A stretch of DNA of 64,000 nucleotides from assembly GCF_016907275.1 (NCBI RefSeq), contig NZ_JAFBBP010000001.1, forward strand, positions 6,686,001 to 6,750,000. The letters are read 5' to 3'. The notes below the pieces were generated by a model, which searched no databases, had not been told where the DNA came from, and saw only the letters and a list, made by a program, of their open reading frames with translations. Shown piece by piece: positions 7,903 through 16,489 of the stretch (positions are counted from its first letter, which is position 1; every line of letters starts with the position of its first letter). The position numbers and the translations under genes are program-made. The stretch comes from Micromonospora luteifusca. Lineage in GTDB: Bacteria; Actinomycetota; Actinomycetes; Mycobacteriales; Micromonosporaceae.

Positions 7903-8853
7903 ATGGACCGTGTCGACAGTGTGCTCCTGCCGGAGCTGGACGGGCCGGTGCCGGCGACGCTGCCCAGCACGCTGGGCCTGCTGAGTCTGGCTCTGGGCAT
8001 CGGTGCGCTGGTCGCGCCTGGTCCCCTCGCGCGACTGACCGGGGTGGACGACTCCGCAGCGGCGCGCATGGTGATCCCGGCCGTCGGCCTGCGCGAGTTG
8101 GGCAGCGCCGCCGGCCTGCTCAGCGGCCGACGCCCGGCCGGCTGGGCGTGGAGCCGGGTGGCCGGCGACGCCATGGACCTGACCCTGCTCGGCCGAGCCC
8201 TCGCCGACCGCAGCGGTGAACGACGTCACCGGCTGACCCTGACCACCGCCCTGATCGCCGGCGTCACCGCCGTCGACGTCTTCGCCGCCGTACGGATCCG
8301 GCGTGCCCAACAGGCCCGGGCGCGAATGATCCGGATGAACATCGGGGTGACCGTGAACCGGTCACCCGCCGAGGCGTACCGGTTCTGGCGGGACATGGAG
8401 AACCTGCCCCGGTTCATGGCGCACCTGGAGTCGGTACGCGCCGACGACCTACGCCGCTCGCACTGGATCGCCCGCGGCCCGGCCGGTCACCGCGTCGAGT
8501 GGGACGCCGAGATCATCGACGACCAGCCGAACAAGTCGATCACCTGGCGTTCGCTGCCGGGCGCACGGGTGCCCAACGCGGGGCGCGTCCGGTTCGTGCC
8601 CGCCCCCGGTGACCGGGGCACCGAGGTCCGGGTGGAGCTGCGCTACGCCCCGCCCGCCGGCGCGCTCGGCCGGGCGGTGGCGAAGCTCTTCGGCGAGGAA
8701 CCCGAGCAGCAGGTCCGTGACGACCTGCGCCGGTTCAAGCAGGTGCTGGAGACCGGTGAGGTGGTCCGGTCCGAGGGCAGCCCCAACGGCATCTCCGTGC
8801 GCCAGCAGGCCATGCAGCGTCCCGCCCAGCCGCTGCCGGCGTCCCGCCGCTGA
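7903..8853 (+). CDS. SRPBCC (cyclase/dehydrase-like) protein with N-terminal membrane domain
   Basis: A 316-residue protein. Residues 20-130 contain several hydrophobic helices (LGLLSLALGIGALVAPG and others) of the DUF4267-like membrane type. Residues 145-290 form a polyketide-cyclase/dehydrase SRPBCC domain, recognised by I-G-V-T-V-N-R-S-P-A-E-A-Y, FWRDMENLPRFMAHLESV and WDAEIIDDQPNKSITWRS. SRPBCC domains bind hydrophobic ligands. The start has a GAAAGGA site. It is followed 27 nt later by a zinc alcohol dehydrogenase; this membrane-SRPBCC plus dehydrogenase pair recurs in actinobacteria. Ligand unknown. Confidence 0.8.
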   Translation: MDRVDSVLLPELDGPVPATLPSTLGLLSLALGIGALVAPGPLARLTGVDDSAAARMVIPAVGLRELGSAAGLLSGRRPAGWAWSRVAGDAMDLTLLGRALADRSGERRHRLTLTTALIAGVTAVDVFAAVRIRRAQQARARMIRMNIGVTVNRSPAEAYRFWRDMENLPRFMAHLESVRADDLRRSHWIARGPAGHRVEWDAEIIDDQPNKSITWRSLPGARVPNAGRVRFVPAPGDRGTEVRVELRYAPPAGALGRAVAKLFGEEPEQQVRDDLRRFKQVLETGEVVRSEGSPNGISVRQQAMQRPAQPLPASRR

Positions 8854-8880
8854 CCGCCCCAGCTTCGAAAGGGACCGAGA

Positions 8881-10053
8881 ATGAAGGCCACTGCCTGGAT
8901 GGGCACCGACAGCGTCAAGGTGATCGACGTACCCGACCCGAAGATCATGAATGCCCGGGACGCGATCGTCCGGATCAGCACCACCGCGATCTGCGGCTCC
9001 GACCTGCACCTCTACCACGGCTACATCCCCGCGATGCGAAAGGGCGACATCCTCGGCCACGAGTTCATGGGTGAGGTGGTGGAGGTGGGCCCGCAGGTGC
9101 GCAACCTCAAGCCCGGTGACCGGGTGGTGGTGCCCTTCCCGATCTCCTGCGGGCACTGCTCGTCCTGCCAGCGCGGCCTCTACTCGGTCTGCGAGAACTC
9201 CAACCCCAACGCCGGCATCGCCGAGAAGATCATGGGCCACTCGCCGGCCGGCATCTTCGGCTACTCCCACCTGCTCGGCGGGTACGCGGGCGGTCAGGCC
9301 GAGTACGCCCGGGTGCCGTTCGCCGACGTCGGCCCGCTCAAGGTTCCCGATGATGTCCGCGACGACCAGGCGGTCATGCTCGCCGACGTGTTCCCGACCG
9401 GCTACATGGGCGCCGAGATGTGCGACATCAAACCCGGGCAGGTGATCGCCGTCTGGGGTGCCGGGCCGGTCGGGCTGTTCGCCGCCGCCAGCGCCCGGCT
9501 GCTCGGAGCGGAACGGGTGATCGTCATCGACCGGTTCCCGTACCGGCTGCGGCTGGCCGAGGAACACCTCGGCGCCGAGACGATCAACTATGAACAGGCT
9601 GACGTACTGGACACGCTCAACGAGATGACCGCCGGCCGGGGGCCCGACGCGTGCATCGACGCGGTCGGCCTGGAAAGCCACCACGGCAACACCGCGATGT
9701 ACGCGTACGACCGGGCCAAGCAGGTCGCTCGGGTCGAGACGGAACGGCCGTTCGCGCTGCGCCAGGCGATCCTCGCCTGCCGCTCGGGAGGAGTGGTCTC
9801 GGTCGTCGGCGCGTACGGCGGTTTCGTCGACAAGTTCCCCATGGGCGCGTTCATGAACCGCTCGCTGATCATGCGGACGGGTCAGTGCCACGTCCAGCGC
9901 TACACCCGGCCGCTGCTGGAACGGATCCAGCGCGGCGAGATCGACCCGAGCTTCATCGTCAGCCACCGGATGCCGCTGCGCGACGCCCCGAAGGGGTACA
10001 AGATCTTCCAGAAGAAGCAGGACGACTGTACGAAGGTGCTGCTCACCGTCTGA
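8881..10053 (+). CDS. Zinc-dependent alcohol dehydrogenase, formaldehyde-dehydrogenase-like
   Basis: A 390-residue medium-chain dehydrogenase. It has the catalytic zinc Cys38 in AICGSDLH, GHEFMGEVVEVG after it, a four-cysteine structural zinc loop (CGHCSSCQRGLYSVC), and a Rossmann motif GAGPVG with an acidic residue at the end of the second strand (VIVID), indicating NAD. Overall it is closest to the long glutathione-independent formaldehyde dehydrogenase type. Substrate cannot be fixed from sequence. GAAAGGGA precedes the ATG. It forms an operon with the SRPBCC gene 27 nt upstream. Confidence 0.85.
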   Translation: MKATAWMGTDSVKVIDVPDPKIMNARDAIVRISTTAICGSDLHLYHGYIPAMRKGDILGHEFMGEVVEVGPQVRNLKPGDRVVVPFPISCGHCSSCQRGLYSVCENSNPNAGIAEKIMGHSPAGIFGYSHLLGGYAGGQAEYARVPFADVGPLKVPDDVRDDQAVMLADVFPTGYMGAEMCDIKPGQVIAVWGAGPVGLFAAASARLLGAERVIVIDRFPYRLRLAEEHLGAETINYEQADVLDTLNEMTAGRGPDACIDAVGLESHHGNTAMYAYDRAKQVARVETERPFALRQAILACRSGGVVSVVGAYGGFVDKFPMGAFMNRSLIMRTGQCHVQRYTRPLLERIQRGEIDPSFIVSHRMPLRDAPKGYKIFQKKQDDCTKVLLTV

Positions 10054-10108
10054 GGGGCCGACCCGCCAGCATTCGGTCCGCGCCTCCCGCCTGCCGGGAC
10101 AGTGGCGA

Positions 10109-10184
10109 TGATCGACTCCGGATCGGCGACATGGCGGTATCCGCTCGCCGGGTCACCGCCATGTCGCTGATCCTGGTTGATCTC
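10109..10184. repeat. Intergenic palindromic repeat, copy 1
   Basis: A long inverted repeat: the inner stem 10121-10138 pairs with 10155-10172 (18 bp, one G-T pair) around a 16-nt loop. The left arm from 10109 runs TGATCGACTCC then GGATCGGCGACATGG. The same arm sequence, diverged, forms the palindrome at 36144-36219, so this belongs to a repeat family. It may also end transcription of the dehydrogenase gene. Confidence 0.7.
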
Positions 10185-10231
10185 TGCCCGGCACGCGCCG
10201 GTGTCGGCGTCGTGCCCGCTAACGTGTCGCC

Positions 10232-10816
10232 ATGCATGGTGGTGGTGGCACATCGGTGCCCGTGACGGCAGATCTCATTGTTCGGCTGCGACCGGTCGCC
10301 GAGCCCGACCTGGCGATGTTCCGCCGGCTCTGCGTCGAGCCGGAGCTGATCGGGCTGGACTGGGCCGGCTTCCGCGACGCTGAGGCGCCGGCTCGGCGGT
10401 TCGCCGTCGACGGCTATCTCGGCGAGGACGACGGGCGCCTCATCGTCGAGGTGGAACAGGAAGGTGCCGCTGCCGCAGCCGGTCTCGTCAGCTACACGTC
10501 CGGGCGCTATGCCGGGCGGGCGTCGTACTGGGAGGTCGGGATCGTCCTGTTGCCGCCGTGGCGCGGGCGTGGCATCGGCTGGCGTGCGCAGGCGCTGCTC
10601 TGCGACTACCTGTTCCACCACACCCCGGCGCAGCGCATCCAGGCCGGCACCCACCCGGAGAACGTGGCCGAGCAGCGGGCGCTGGAGAAGGCCGGCTTCC
10701 AGCTTGAGGGGATCGTGCGGGCCAGCGAGTTTCGGGCTGGCCAGTGGCGCGACGGCTACCTCTACAGCCGGTTGCGCGACGACCCGTCCCCCTGGGCTGC
10801 GGCGACGGGAGGCTAG
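10232..10816 (+). CDS. GNAT-family N-acetyltransferase
   Basis: A 194-residue protein with the RimJ/RimL-type GNAT fold: an LRPV start strand, the acetyl-CoA loop R-G-R-G-I-G after VLLPPW, and the late motif N-V-A-E-Q-R-A-L-E-K-A-G-F-Q that positions the cofactor. Such enzymes acetylate amines on proteins, antibiotics or small molecules; the acceptor is unknown. The ATG at 10232 is used; an in-frame GTG at 10262 is possible because the first ten residues are Gly-rich. Its TAG stop is shared through CTAG with the convergent peptidase gene. Confidence 0.8.
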   Translation: MHGGGGTSVPVTADLIVRLRPVAEPDLAMFRRLCVEPELIGLDWAGFRDAEAPARRFAVDGYLGEDDGRLIVEVEQEGAAAAAGLVSYTSGRYAGRASYWEVGIVLLPPWRGRGIGWRAQALLCDYLFHHTPAQRIQAGTHPENVAEQRALEKAGFQLEGIVRASEFRAGQWRDGYLYSRLRDDPSPWAAATGG

Positions 10817-11898
10817 CGCGGGCGGACTCCCGGCTCCACCGTCAGGGTCCCCGCCGCGGCGTCGATCGCGGCCCGCGCGCCGAGCGGCACGGTGAGCTGC
10901 CCGTCGCCATGCCCCAGCCGTAGCCCGCCCAGCACCGGCACGCCGAGGTCGTACAGGCGGTCCTTCAGCACCGCCGCCGCGTCCCACTCACCCGGCTCAC
11001 CGACGCTGTTGGTGATCTGACCGATGACCACCCCGGCGACCCGGGACAGCACGCCCACCCGGCGTAGCTCGGTCAGCATCATGTCGATGCTGTACGGAGC
11101 CTCGTCGACATCCTCGAAGAACAGGATCGCGCCGTCGAACTTCGGGGCGTCCTCCGCACCGAGCGAGGTGGAGATCAAGGTGAGGCAGCCGCCGAGCAAG
11201 GGGCCCGATGCGCGGCCCGGCACCAGCACGGGGGCCGCTGTCTCGGCCGGGTCCCTGGCGATCGTCACCGGTGCGGTGGTCATCACCGCCCGACGCAGCG
11301 CCTCGGCCGACTCAGGGCCGGTGCGATCGTCGGACCAGTTGACCATGGGGCCGTAGAAGGTGACCAGGCCGGTGTCGCGCCAGAGCTTGCCGTGGATGCT
11401 GGTGATGTCGCTGAACCCCACGACCACCCGGGGGTCCCGGCGCAGAACGGAAACGTCGATCTGATCGACGATCCGCTGCGTGCCGTAACCGCCACGGGCG
11501 GCGAACACGGCACGGATACCCGGGTCGGTGAGCGCGGCGTTCAGGTCGGCCAGCCGTTCCGCGTCGGTGCCGGCCAGGTAGCCGTACCTGGTGAAGACGT
11601 GCCTGCCCAGCTCGACCTCCAGGCCCCAGCTGCGCAGGATCTCGATGCCACGGGCCATGTTCGTGGGGTCGGGCGTGCTGCCGGGCGACACGACCCGGAC
11701 CCGGTCACCGGGCGCCAGCGCCGGTGCCCGCAGGACGCGCTTCGCGGCACCCGGCGGCGCGGCCTGCGCGGCCTCGGCCTGACCGACCAGCACCGCACCA
11801 CCGGCGGCCGCCGCTCCCATCCGCAGCATGTGTCGACGGGACAGGGGCACCCGCGCAGAACCCTGAGTCGAGGCTGGGTCTGTTCCAGAAGTGGCCAC
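10813..11898 (-). CDS. LD-carboxypeptidase (peptidase S66), Tat-exported
   Basis: A 361-residue protein. The N terminus carries a twin-arginine signal (S-R-R-H-M-L-R-M-G and an Ala-rich core), so it is likely exported folded. The body matches the S66 family that removes the terminal D-amino acid from murein tetrapeptides: G-F-S-D-I-T holds the nucleophilic Ser, FFEDVDE the Glu, and L-G-H-G-D the His of the Ser-Glu-His triad. Role: peptidoglycan recycling or trimming outside the membrane. GTG at 11898 is preferred because AGGGGA lies 6-8 nt upstream; an ATG at 11940 would add 14 residues. Confidence 0.85.
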   Translation of the reverse strand: MATSGTDPASTQGSARVPLSRRHMLRMGAAAAGGAVLVGQAEAAQAAPPGAAKRVLRAPALAPGDRVRVVSPGSTPDPTNMARGIEILRSWGLEVELGRHVFTRYGYLAGTDAERLADLNAALTDPGIRAVFAARGGYGTQRIVDQIDVSVLRRDPRVVVGFSDITSIHGKLWRDTGLVTFYGPMVNWSDDRTGPESAEALRRAVMTTAPVTIARDPAETAAPVLVPGRASGPLLGGCLTLISTSLGAEDAPKFDGAILFFEDVDEAPYSIDMMLTELRRVGVLSRVAGVVIGQITNSVGEPGEWDAAAVLKDRLYDLGVPVLGGLRLGHGDGQLTVPLGARAAIDAAAGTLTVEPGVRPR

Positions 11899-12207
11899 CG
11901 GCGTCCCCTCATCATGATCAGACGATGTCCGAGCTGCCACAGCCTACGACAATCATCAATGTCATGCGGGGTCCACAAGGGACAGCGTTCAGCGCGCTGT
12001 CCCCGTGTCAGCGGCGGGCTTCCCGCACGGCCCGACCTGGCTCAGCCGGCAACCTGAGTGACCTGACCGTTTTGTGAGGACCCGCCCGCCGATCGCGGGA
12101 AGTCCGGGTCAGCGTGCGACCCGTTTGTGGCCAGGGAGCGTGGGAACTCGCCCCGTTCGTCCGCAGGCAGGCCTGACGGCATGTCGAGGAGACCGAAGGA
12201 GCGGAGC
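11899..12207. other. Intergenic region of about 310 nt
   Basis: No open frame looks coding. The right half holds one weak SigB/F-like promoter match (12123-12147) ahead of the DUF2267 gene and the palindromic GC stretch near 12082-12100. Nothing else is recognised. Confidence 0.4.
12123..12147 (+). promoter_or_regulatory. Weak SigB/F-like promoter for DUF2267 gene
   Basis: GTTT (12123-12126), 15 nt, then GGGAAC (12142-12147) instead of the preferred GGGTAC. It lies 60 nt ahead of the start at 12208. Weaker than the other matches in this window. Confidence 0.35.
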
Positions 12208-12594
12208 ATGGAGTACGAGCAGATGATCGCCACGGTACGACAGCGCGCTGGCCTCGGTGAGAACGAGGCCGTGCGGTCCGTACAGGCCGTCCTGTCGGTG
12301 CTCGGTGAACGGCTCGCCGGCCAGGAGGCCGACCACCTGGCGGCACAGCTACCGGAGCGGTTGAACGGGTCCGTCACTCGCAATCCGGAGGGCCGCCGGT
12401 GGGACGTTGGCGAGTTCCTGAAGAACGTCGGGAACCGCGAGCAGGTCGCGAACGCGGACCAGGTGCGTCAACACGCCCAGGCGGTGTTGCGTACCGTCGC
12501 CGAGGCGCTCGATGACGACGAGCGACACGACCTGCTCGCCCAGCTTCCCGGCGGCATCACCGATCTCTTCGGTGTGCCCACGCCGCGAGGCTGA
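12208..12594 (+). CDS. DUF2267 protein
   Basis: A 128-residue, fully helical, soluble protein of the DUF2267 family: repeated pattern of an EAVRSVQAVLSVLGERL-type helix, AQLPERL and a second copy ending AQLPGGITDLF. Function is not established; such genes often occur in stress-related gene sets of actinobacteria. ATG at 12208 follows AAGGAGCGGAGC. A second member lies at 49366. A weak SigB/F-like promoter precedes it. Confidence 0.85.
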   Translation: MEYEQMIATVRQRAGLGENEAVRSVQAVLSVLGERLAGQEADHLAAQLPERLNGSVTRNPEGRRWDVGEFLKNVGNREQVANADQVRQHAQAVLRTVAEALDDDERHDLLAQLPGGITDLFGVPTPRG

Positions 12595-12657
12595 GCCCCG
12601 CGAGGATCCCCGGGTCGTCGAGCCCGGCGTTCGGGTCGACCAGGGCGACCCGGGCGC

Positions 12658-14136
12658 TCACGGGATGGGCCACTCGTGCACGGGCCGGTTGCTGTGCATC
12701 AGGTCGACGTAGTGGCGGACCACCTCGCGCAGCGCCTCCGGCCGGTCCAGGTGGTCGGCGGACTCCAGCCGGTGCAGCGTCTCCACCTGCCACGTCGCGC
12801 CGTTGCGGCTGGTCAGGCAGCGCTGCTCGATGACGCCGAGCAGCCGGTCGCGCTCGCCCGGGTCGAGCCCCCACCGGTCCAGGCCGTGCTGCGCCAGCGG
12901 CAACAGCCGGCGCAGCACCAGCTCGGTGACCGGCAGATAGCCCAGGCCGGGCCAGAACACCTGCGCGTCGATGCCATGCCGGGCGCAGCTGGTGAAGTTC
13001 TCCTCGGCGGCGCTGAACGACATCTGCGACCACAGTGGCCGGTCCGACTCGGCGAGGGCGCGGACCAACCCGAAGTAGAAGGCGCCGTTGGCGATGGTGT
13101 CCAACACGGTCGGGCCGGCCGGCAGCACCCGGTTCTCCACCCGCAGGTGCGGTCGGCCGCGCGACACGTCGTACACCGGGCGGTTCCACCGGTAGATGGT
13201 GCCGTTGTGCAGGCGCAGCTCGGCGAGGTTGGGCACTTCACCGGCCGCGAGGGCCTGCGTCGGGTCCTCCGGGTCGCAGACCGGCAGCAGCGCCGGGAAG
13301 TAGCGCACGTTCTCCTCGAACAGGTCGAACACGCTGGTGATCCACCGTTCGCCGAACCAGACTCTGGGGCGTACCCCCTGGGCTTTGATCTCTTCCGACC
13401 GGGTGTCGGTGGCCTGCTGGAACAGCGGGATGCGGGTTTCGCGCCACAGCTCCCGCCCGAAGAACAGCGGCGAGTTCGCCCCGACCGCGACCTGGATGCC
13501 GGCGACCGCCTGGGCGGCGTTCCAGTAGTCGGCGAACTGGACCGGGCTGACCTGCAGGTGGAACTGCGTGCTGGTGCAGGCCGCCTCCGGGGTGATCGTG
13601 TCGGCGGTGACCGCCAACCGTTCCACGCCGCTGATGGCGATCGGCAGATCCTCGCCGCGCGCCGCGAAGATCTGCTCGTTGAGCAGCCTGTAGCGGGGGT
13701 TGGCCGAGAGCGTCTCGGCGGTCAGGTGCTCGGGGCGCAGCGTCGGCAGGATGCCGATCATGACCATGTGCGCGCCGATCGCCCGGGCCTTCACCTCGGC
13801 GGCGTTGAGGCTGGCCCGCACGTACTCCTCGAAGTCGGCGGTGCCGGTGCCGGTCAGCCGGCGCGGTGGCACATTGATCTCGATGTTGAACTGGCCCAGC
13901 TCGGTCTGGAAACTCTCATCGGCGATGGCCGCCAGCACGTCGACGTTGCGCATCGCCGGGTTCGACGCCTCGTCGACCAGATTCAGCTCGATCTCGACGC
14001 CGGTCATCGGCCGGTCGACGTCGAAACGCGACTCGCGCAGCATCTCGGCGAAGACGTCCAGGCAGCGGCGGACCTTGTCGCGATAGCGGGCCCGATCCTC
14101 CCGGCTGAAGGTGCGTACGCCGACGTCCTCGCCCAT
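12658..14136 (-). CDS. Glutamate-cysteine ligase-like enzyme (GCS2 family)
   Basis: A 492-residue protein of the GCS2/YbdK carboxylate-amine ligase family, which joins an amino acid to a carboxylate using ATP. Visible family features are the early Glu-rich strand TGVEIELNLVD, the QFNIEINVPPR block, ACTSTQFHLQV and LRVENRVLPAGPT. Micromonospora make mycothiol rather than glutathione, so the physiological product may not be gamma-glutamylcysteine. The ATG at 14136 follows AGGGTGG; a GTG three codons earlier is possible. It is convergent with the DUF2267 gene and not part of an obvious operon. Confidence 0.8.
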   Translation of the reverse strand: MGEDVGVRTFSREDRARYRDKVRRCLDVFAEMLRESRFDVDRPMTGVEIELNLVDEASNPAMRNVDVLAAIADESFQTELGQFNIEINVPPRRLTGTGTADFEEYVRASLNAAEVKARAIGAHMVMIGILPTLRPEHLTAETLSANPRYRLLNEQIFAARGEDLPIAISGVERLAVTADTITPEAACTSTQFHLQVSPVQFADYWNAAQAVAGIQVAVGANSPLFFGRELWRETRIPLFQQATDTRSEEIKAQGVRPRVWFGERWITSVFDLFEENVRYFPALLPVCDPEDPTQALAAGEVPNLAELRLHNGTIYRWNRPVYDVSRGRPHLRVENRVLPAGPTVLDTIANGAFYFGLVRALAESDRPLWSQMSFSAAEENFTSCARHGIDAQVFWPGLGYLPVTELVLRRLLPLAQHGLDRWGLDPGERDRLLGVIEQRCLTSRNGATWQVETLHRLESADHLDRPEALREVVRHYVDLMHSNRPVHEWPIP

Positions 14137-14282
14137 GGTCACCACCCTGTCACCGCTGGTCCCCCTAACCTCGCACGTGATCGGCGGGTGGGGAAGACCC
14201 GATGACCCATTCCTACCCAGCTGCGGGTCCCGATAGCCCAGCCGGCCGACCCGGATAGCATTGCGACCCGAGAGGTGGTGGC

Positions 14283-14627
14283 GTGCGGATGCGCGAGAAG
14301 GTGACCCGGTTGTTCGTCGCGGCGGCGATCGCCGAGGCCTGCTCCTGGCTGGCCCTGCTGGTCGGCATGCTGGTCAAGTACGGCCCGCCGGACAACGAAC
14401 TGGGCGTGAAGATCTTCGGGCCGATCCATGGCGGCCTGTTCATCGCGTACGTCCTGCTGACGCTGGCCGTGGCCCGACTGCACCGGTGGAGCCTGCTGGC
14501 CACGGCGGTGGCCCTGGCCAGTGCGGTGCCCCCGTTCGCCACCCTGGCCTACGAGCGTTGGGCCCGTCGTCGGGGGATGCTCGGCGTCGACCGCCAACCA
14601 GCCCGCGAGCCCGCCCCGGTCGGCTGA
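14283..14627 (+). CDS. DUF3817 membrane protein
   Basis: A 114-residue protein with three hydrophobic helices (about 8-30, 50-68 and 72-92). G-P-I-H-G-G near residue 47 and the E-A-C-S-W near residue 19 are typical of DUF3817 proteins, small inner-membrane proteins of unknown function. GTG at 14283 follows GAGAGGTGG; an ATG two codons later is an alternative. Single gene. Confidence 0.8.
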   Translation: MRMREKVTRLFVAAAIAEACSWLALLVGMLVKYGPPDNELGVKIFGPIHGGLFIAYVLLTLAVARLHRWSLLATAVALASAVPPFATLAYERWARRRGMLGVDRQPAREPAPVG

Positions 14628-14673
14628 CCCGCCAACCGGGGCAGACCCGCTAACCGACCCGGTGCGGGTCAGG

Positions 14674-15213
14674 TCAGGTCAGCGCGGCGCAGGCCGTGAT
14701 GCCGGCCAGCAGCAGCGCGCCCAGGAACGCCCGCAGCAGCAGCGGCGGCCCGAGATGCGACCAGAGCGTCGCGGTACGCGGGGTCAACAGCTGCCCGGTG
14801 GTGAGGTTGACGATCCGCTCGATGCGGGGCGGCAACTCCGGGTCCCCTTGCGGGCGCAGGGTGAGCTGCACCTGGTCCGCCGGGTGCAGGGCGCTCTGCG
14901 GCAGGTGACCGTGCAGCTCCACCTCGCAGAGCTGACCGGCGGTGTTGCGCAGCCGCACCGGCGTGACCAGATATTCCGGACCCTGCTTCAGCTGCTTCCA
15001 GCGTCGACGCGTGCCGCCACCGCCGAAGGAGAAGAGCGAGCGCAGCAGCAGGGCGGGTAGCCGGGCGATCGCCGCCGCGGCGAGCACCGCCACCAGCACC
15101 GGCTGCCCGATGCGTACCTCGCGGGTGTAGCCGTCGAGCAGGCGGACCAGCCGCCCGGTGACGATCCGTTCCGTCGGGTGCACGATCCGTCGGGTATCGA
15201 GTCCGCTGTCCAT
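14674..15213 (-). CDS. Membrane protein with beta-type domain, unknown function
   Basis: A 179-residue protein from the start at 15213. It has a basic N terminus, a hydrophobic helix at about 38-58 (QPVLVAVLAAAAIARLPALL), a middle soluble region rich in beta propensity (VELHGHLPQSALHPADQVQLTL) and a C-terminal hydrophobic segment. This recalls small membrane proteins that bear an FHA- or OB-like soluble part, but no named family is recognised. An in-frame GTG at 15243 would add ten residues; the ATG at 15213 after GGTGGTGGGG is preferred. Divergent from the baeRF2 gene. Confidence 0.55.
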   Translation of the reverse strand: MDSGLDTRRIVHPTERIVTGRLVRLLDGYTREVRIGQPVLVAVLAAAAIARLPALLLRSLFSFGGGGTRRRWKQLKQGPEYLVTPVRLRNTAGQLCEVELHGHLPQSALHPADQVQLTLRPQGDPELPPRIERIVNLTTGQLLTPRTATLWSHLGPPLLLRAFLGALLLAGITACAALT

Positions 15214-15364
15214 CCCCACCACCGAGAGTCCGCATGTGTTCACAGATCGTATCGACGTCCTGGGTTGAACGACGTGAATGAAACCTGGTCACGGGCTCAC
15301 GGCTGCGAGGTGACATCCCGCGCGACCCGGGTAAGCGGGGGGTCGAGCTGGAAAGGGGTCGAGC

Positions 15365-16489
15365 ATGCAGCTGTCCTTCCTGCGCCCGCTCTACGACCGT
15401 CCCGGGCCGTGGTGCTCGGTGTACCTGGACGCCTCCGCTGACACGGAGGACGCCCACGCCGCACTGGACCTGCGCTGGCGAGCCCTGGAGCGGCGCCTCA
15501 TCGAACAGAGAGCCGACGAGGCGAGCATCGCCGCGTTGGACCGGGTGATCCGTGGGCACGACCCGATGGCCGGGGACTACGGCCTGGCGGTCTTCGCCAG
15601 TCACGGCCGGGTGGTGCTCTCCGAGTACCTGTCCGCGCCACCATTGAGCGACCTCGCCAGTTTCGCGCCGTTGCCGCACGTGATGCCGCTGCTCGCCCAG
15701 CGGGGCGAACAGGTGGCGTGGGTTCGGGTGCTGGCCGACCGTACCGGCGCGGACGCCGTGGCCGTCAGCGCGGGCGGGGTGCCCCGGCGGGCGCACATCA
15801 CCGGCCGGGAGGAGTTCCAGCTGCGCCGGGTCCAGCCCGGCGGCTGGTCCCAGTCGCGCTACCAACGGGCGGCCATGGAGGCGTGGCACCACAACGCCGG
15901 CGACGTCACTGCGGCGACCGTGGAGCTGGCCGAGAAGGTCGGCGCGGACGTGGTGGTGGTCGCCGGCGACGTCCGAGCCACCGGAATGATCGCCGCCCAG
16001 ATGCCCGCGCGCTGGCAGGACGCGGTGGTCCGCACCGACGCGGGCTCGCGAGCCGGCGGCGCGGACCAGACGCTGCTGGACGACCTCACCGTGCAGACCA
16101 TCGCGGAGGTCGCCGATCAGCGCATCAGCGCCGCCCTGGACCGCTTCGGCGTCCAGGAGGACGTCGGTGCCGGGCTGGAGGCCGTCGTCGGGGCCCTGCA
16201 ACGCAACCAGGTGGACACCATGATCATCGTGGACGACCCGTCGGCCGACGGCGAGCTGTGGATCGGCTCGGAGCCGACCGAGATCGCCGTCGACCCGGGG
16301 CAGTTGGCCGCGATGTCGGTGGACGACCCGCAACGGGTACGCGCCGACGCGGCGCTGGTCCGCGCACTCGTCGGCACCGACGCGGCACTGACCGTGCTGG
16401 GCCCGGACGAGGCGCCCGAGCTGACCGACGGCGTCGGCGCGGTGCTGCGCTACGTCGACCCCAGCACGCCGGGGCGCGGCAATGGGTGA
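15365..16489 (+). CDS. baeRF2-family (Rv2629-like) protein
   Basis: A 374-residue protein of the bacterial archaeo-eukaryotic release-factor-like family 2, the group of Mycobacterium Rv2629. The start LRPLYDRPGPWCSVYLD, the GDYGLAVFASHG strand and LEAVVGALQRNQVDTMIIVDD near the C terminus are characteristic. These proteins share the eRF1/Vms1 fold and are suspected of acting on stalled ribosomes or peptidyl-tRNA; this is not proved. AAAGGGG precedes the ATG. The last 8 nt overlap the following thiamine-diphosphate enzyme gene. Confidence 0.8.
   Translation: MQLSFLRPLYDRPGPWCSVYLDASADTEDAHAALDLRWRALERRLIEQRADEASIAALDRVIRGHDPMAGDYGLAVFASHGRVVLSEYLSAPPLSDLASFAPLPHVMPLLAQRGEQVAWVRVLADRTGADAVAVSAGGVPRRAHITGREEFQLRRVQPGGWSQSRYQRAAMEAWHHNAGDVTAATVELAEKVGADVVVVAGDVRATGMIAAQMPARWQDAVVRTDAGSRAGGADQTLLDDLTVQTIAEVADQRISAALDRFGVQEDVGAGLEAVVGALQRNQVDTMIIVDDPSADGELWIGSEPTEIAVDPGQLAAMSVDDPQRVRADAALVRALVGTDAALTVLGPDEAPELTDGVGAVLRYVDPSTPGRGNG

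Noticed and set aside
15325..15332. GGGTAA upstream of the baeRF2 gene as a -10 element
   Set aside because: No GTTT or close variant at the right distance.
14669..16333. A 554-codon minus-strand frame
   Set aside because: It is antisense to the baeRF2 gene and overlaps the better-supported membrane-protein frame.
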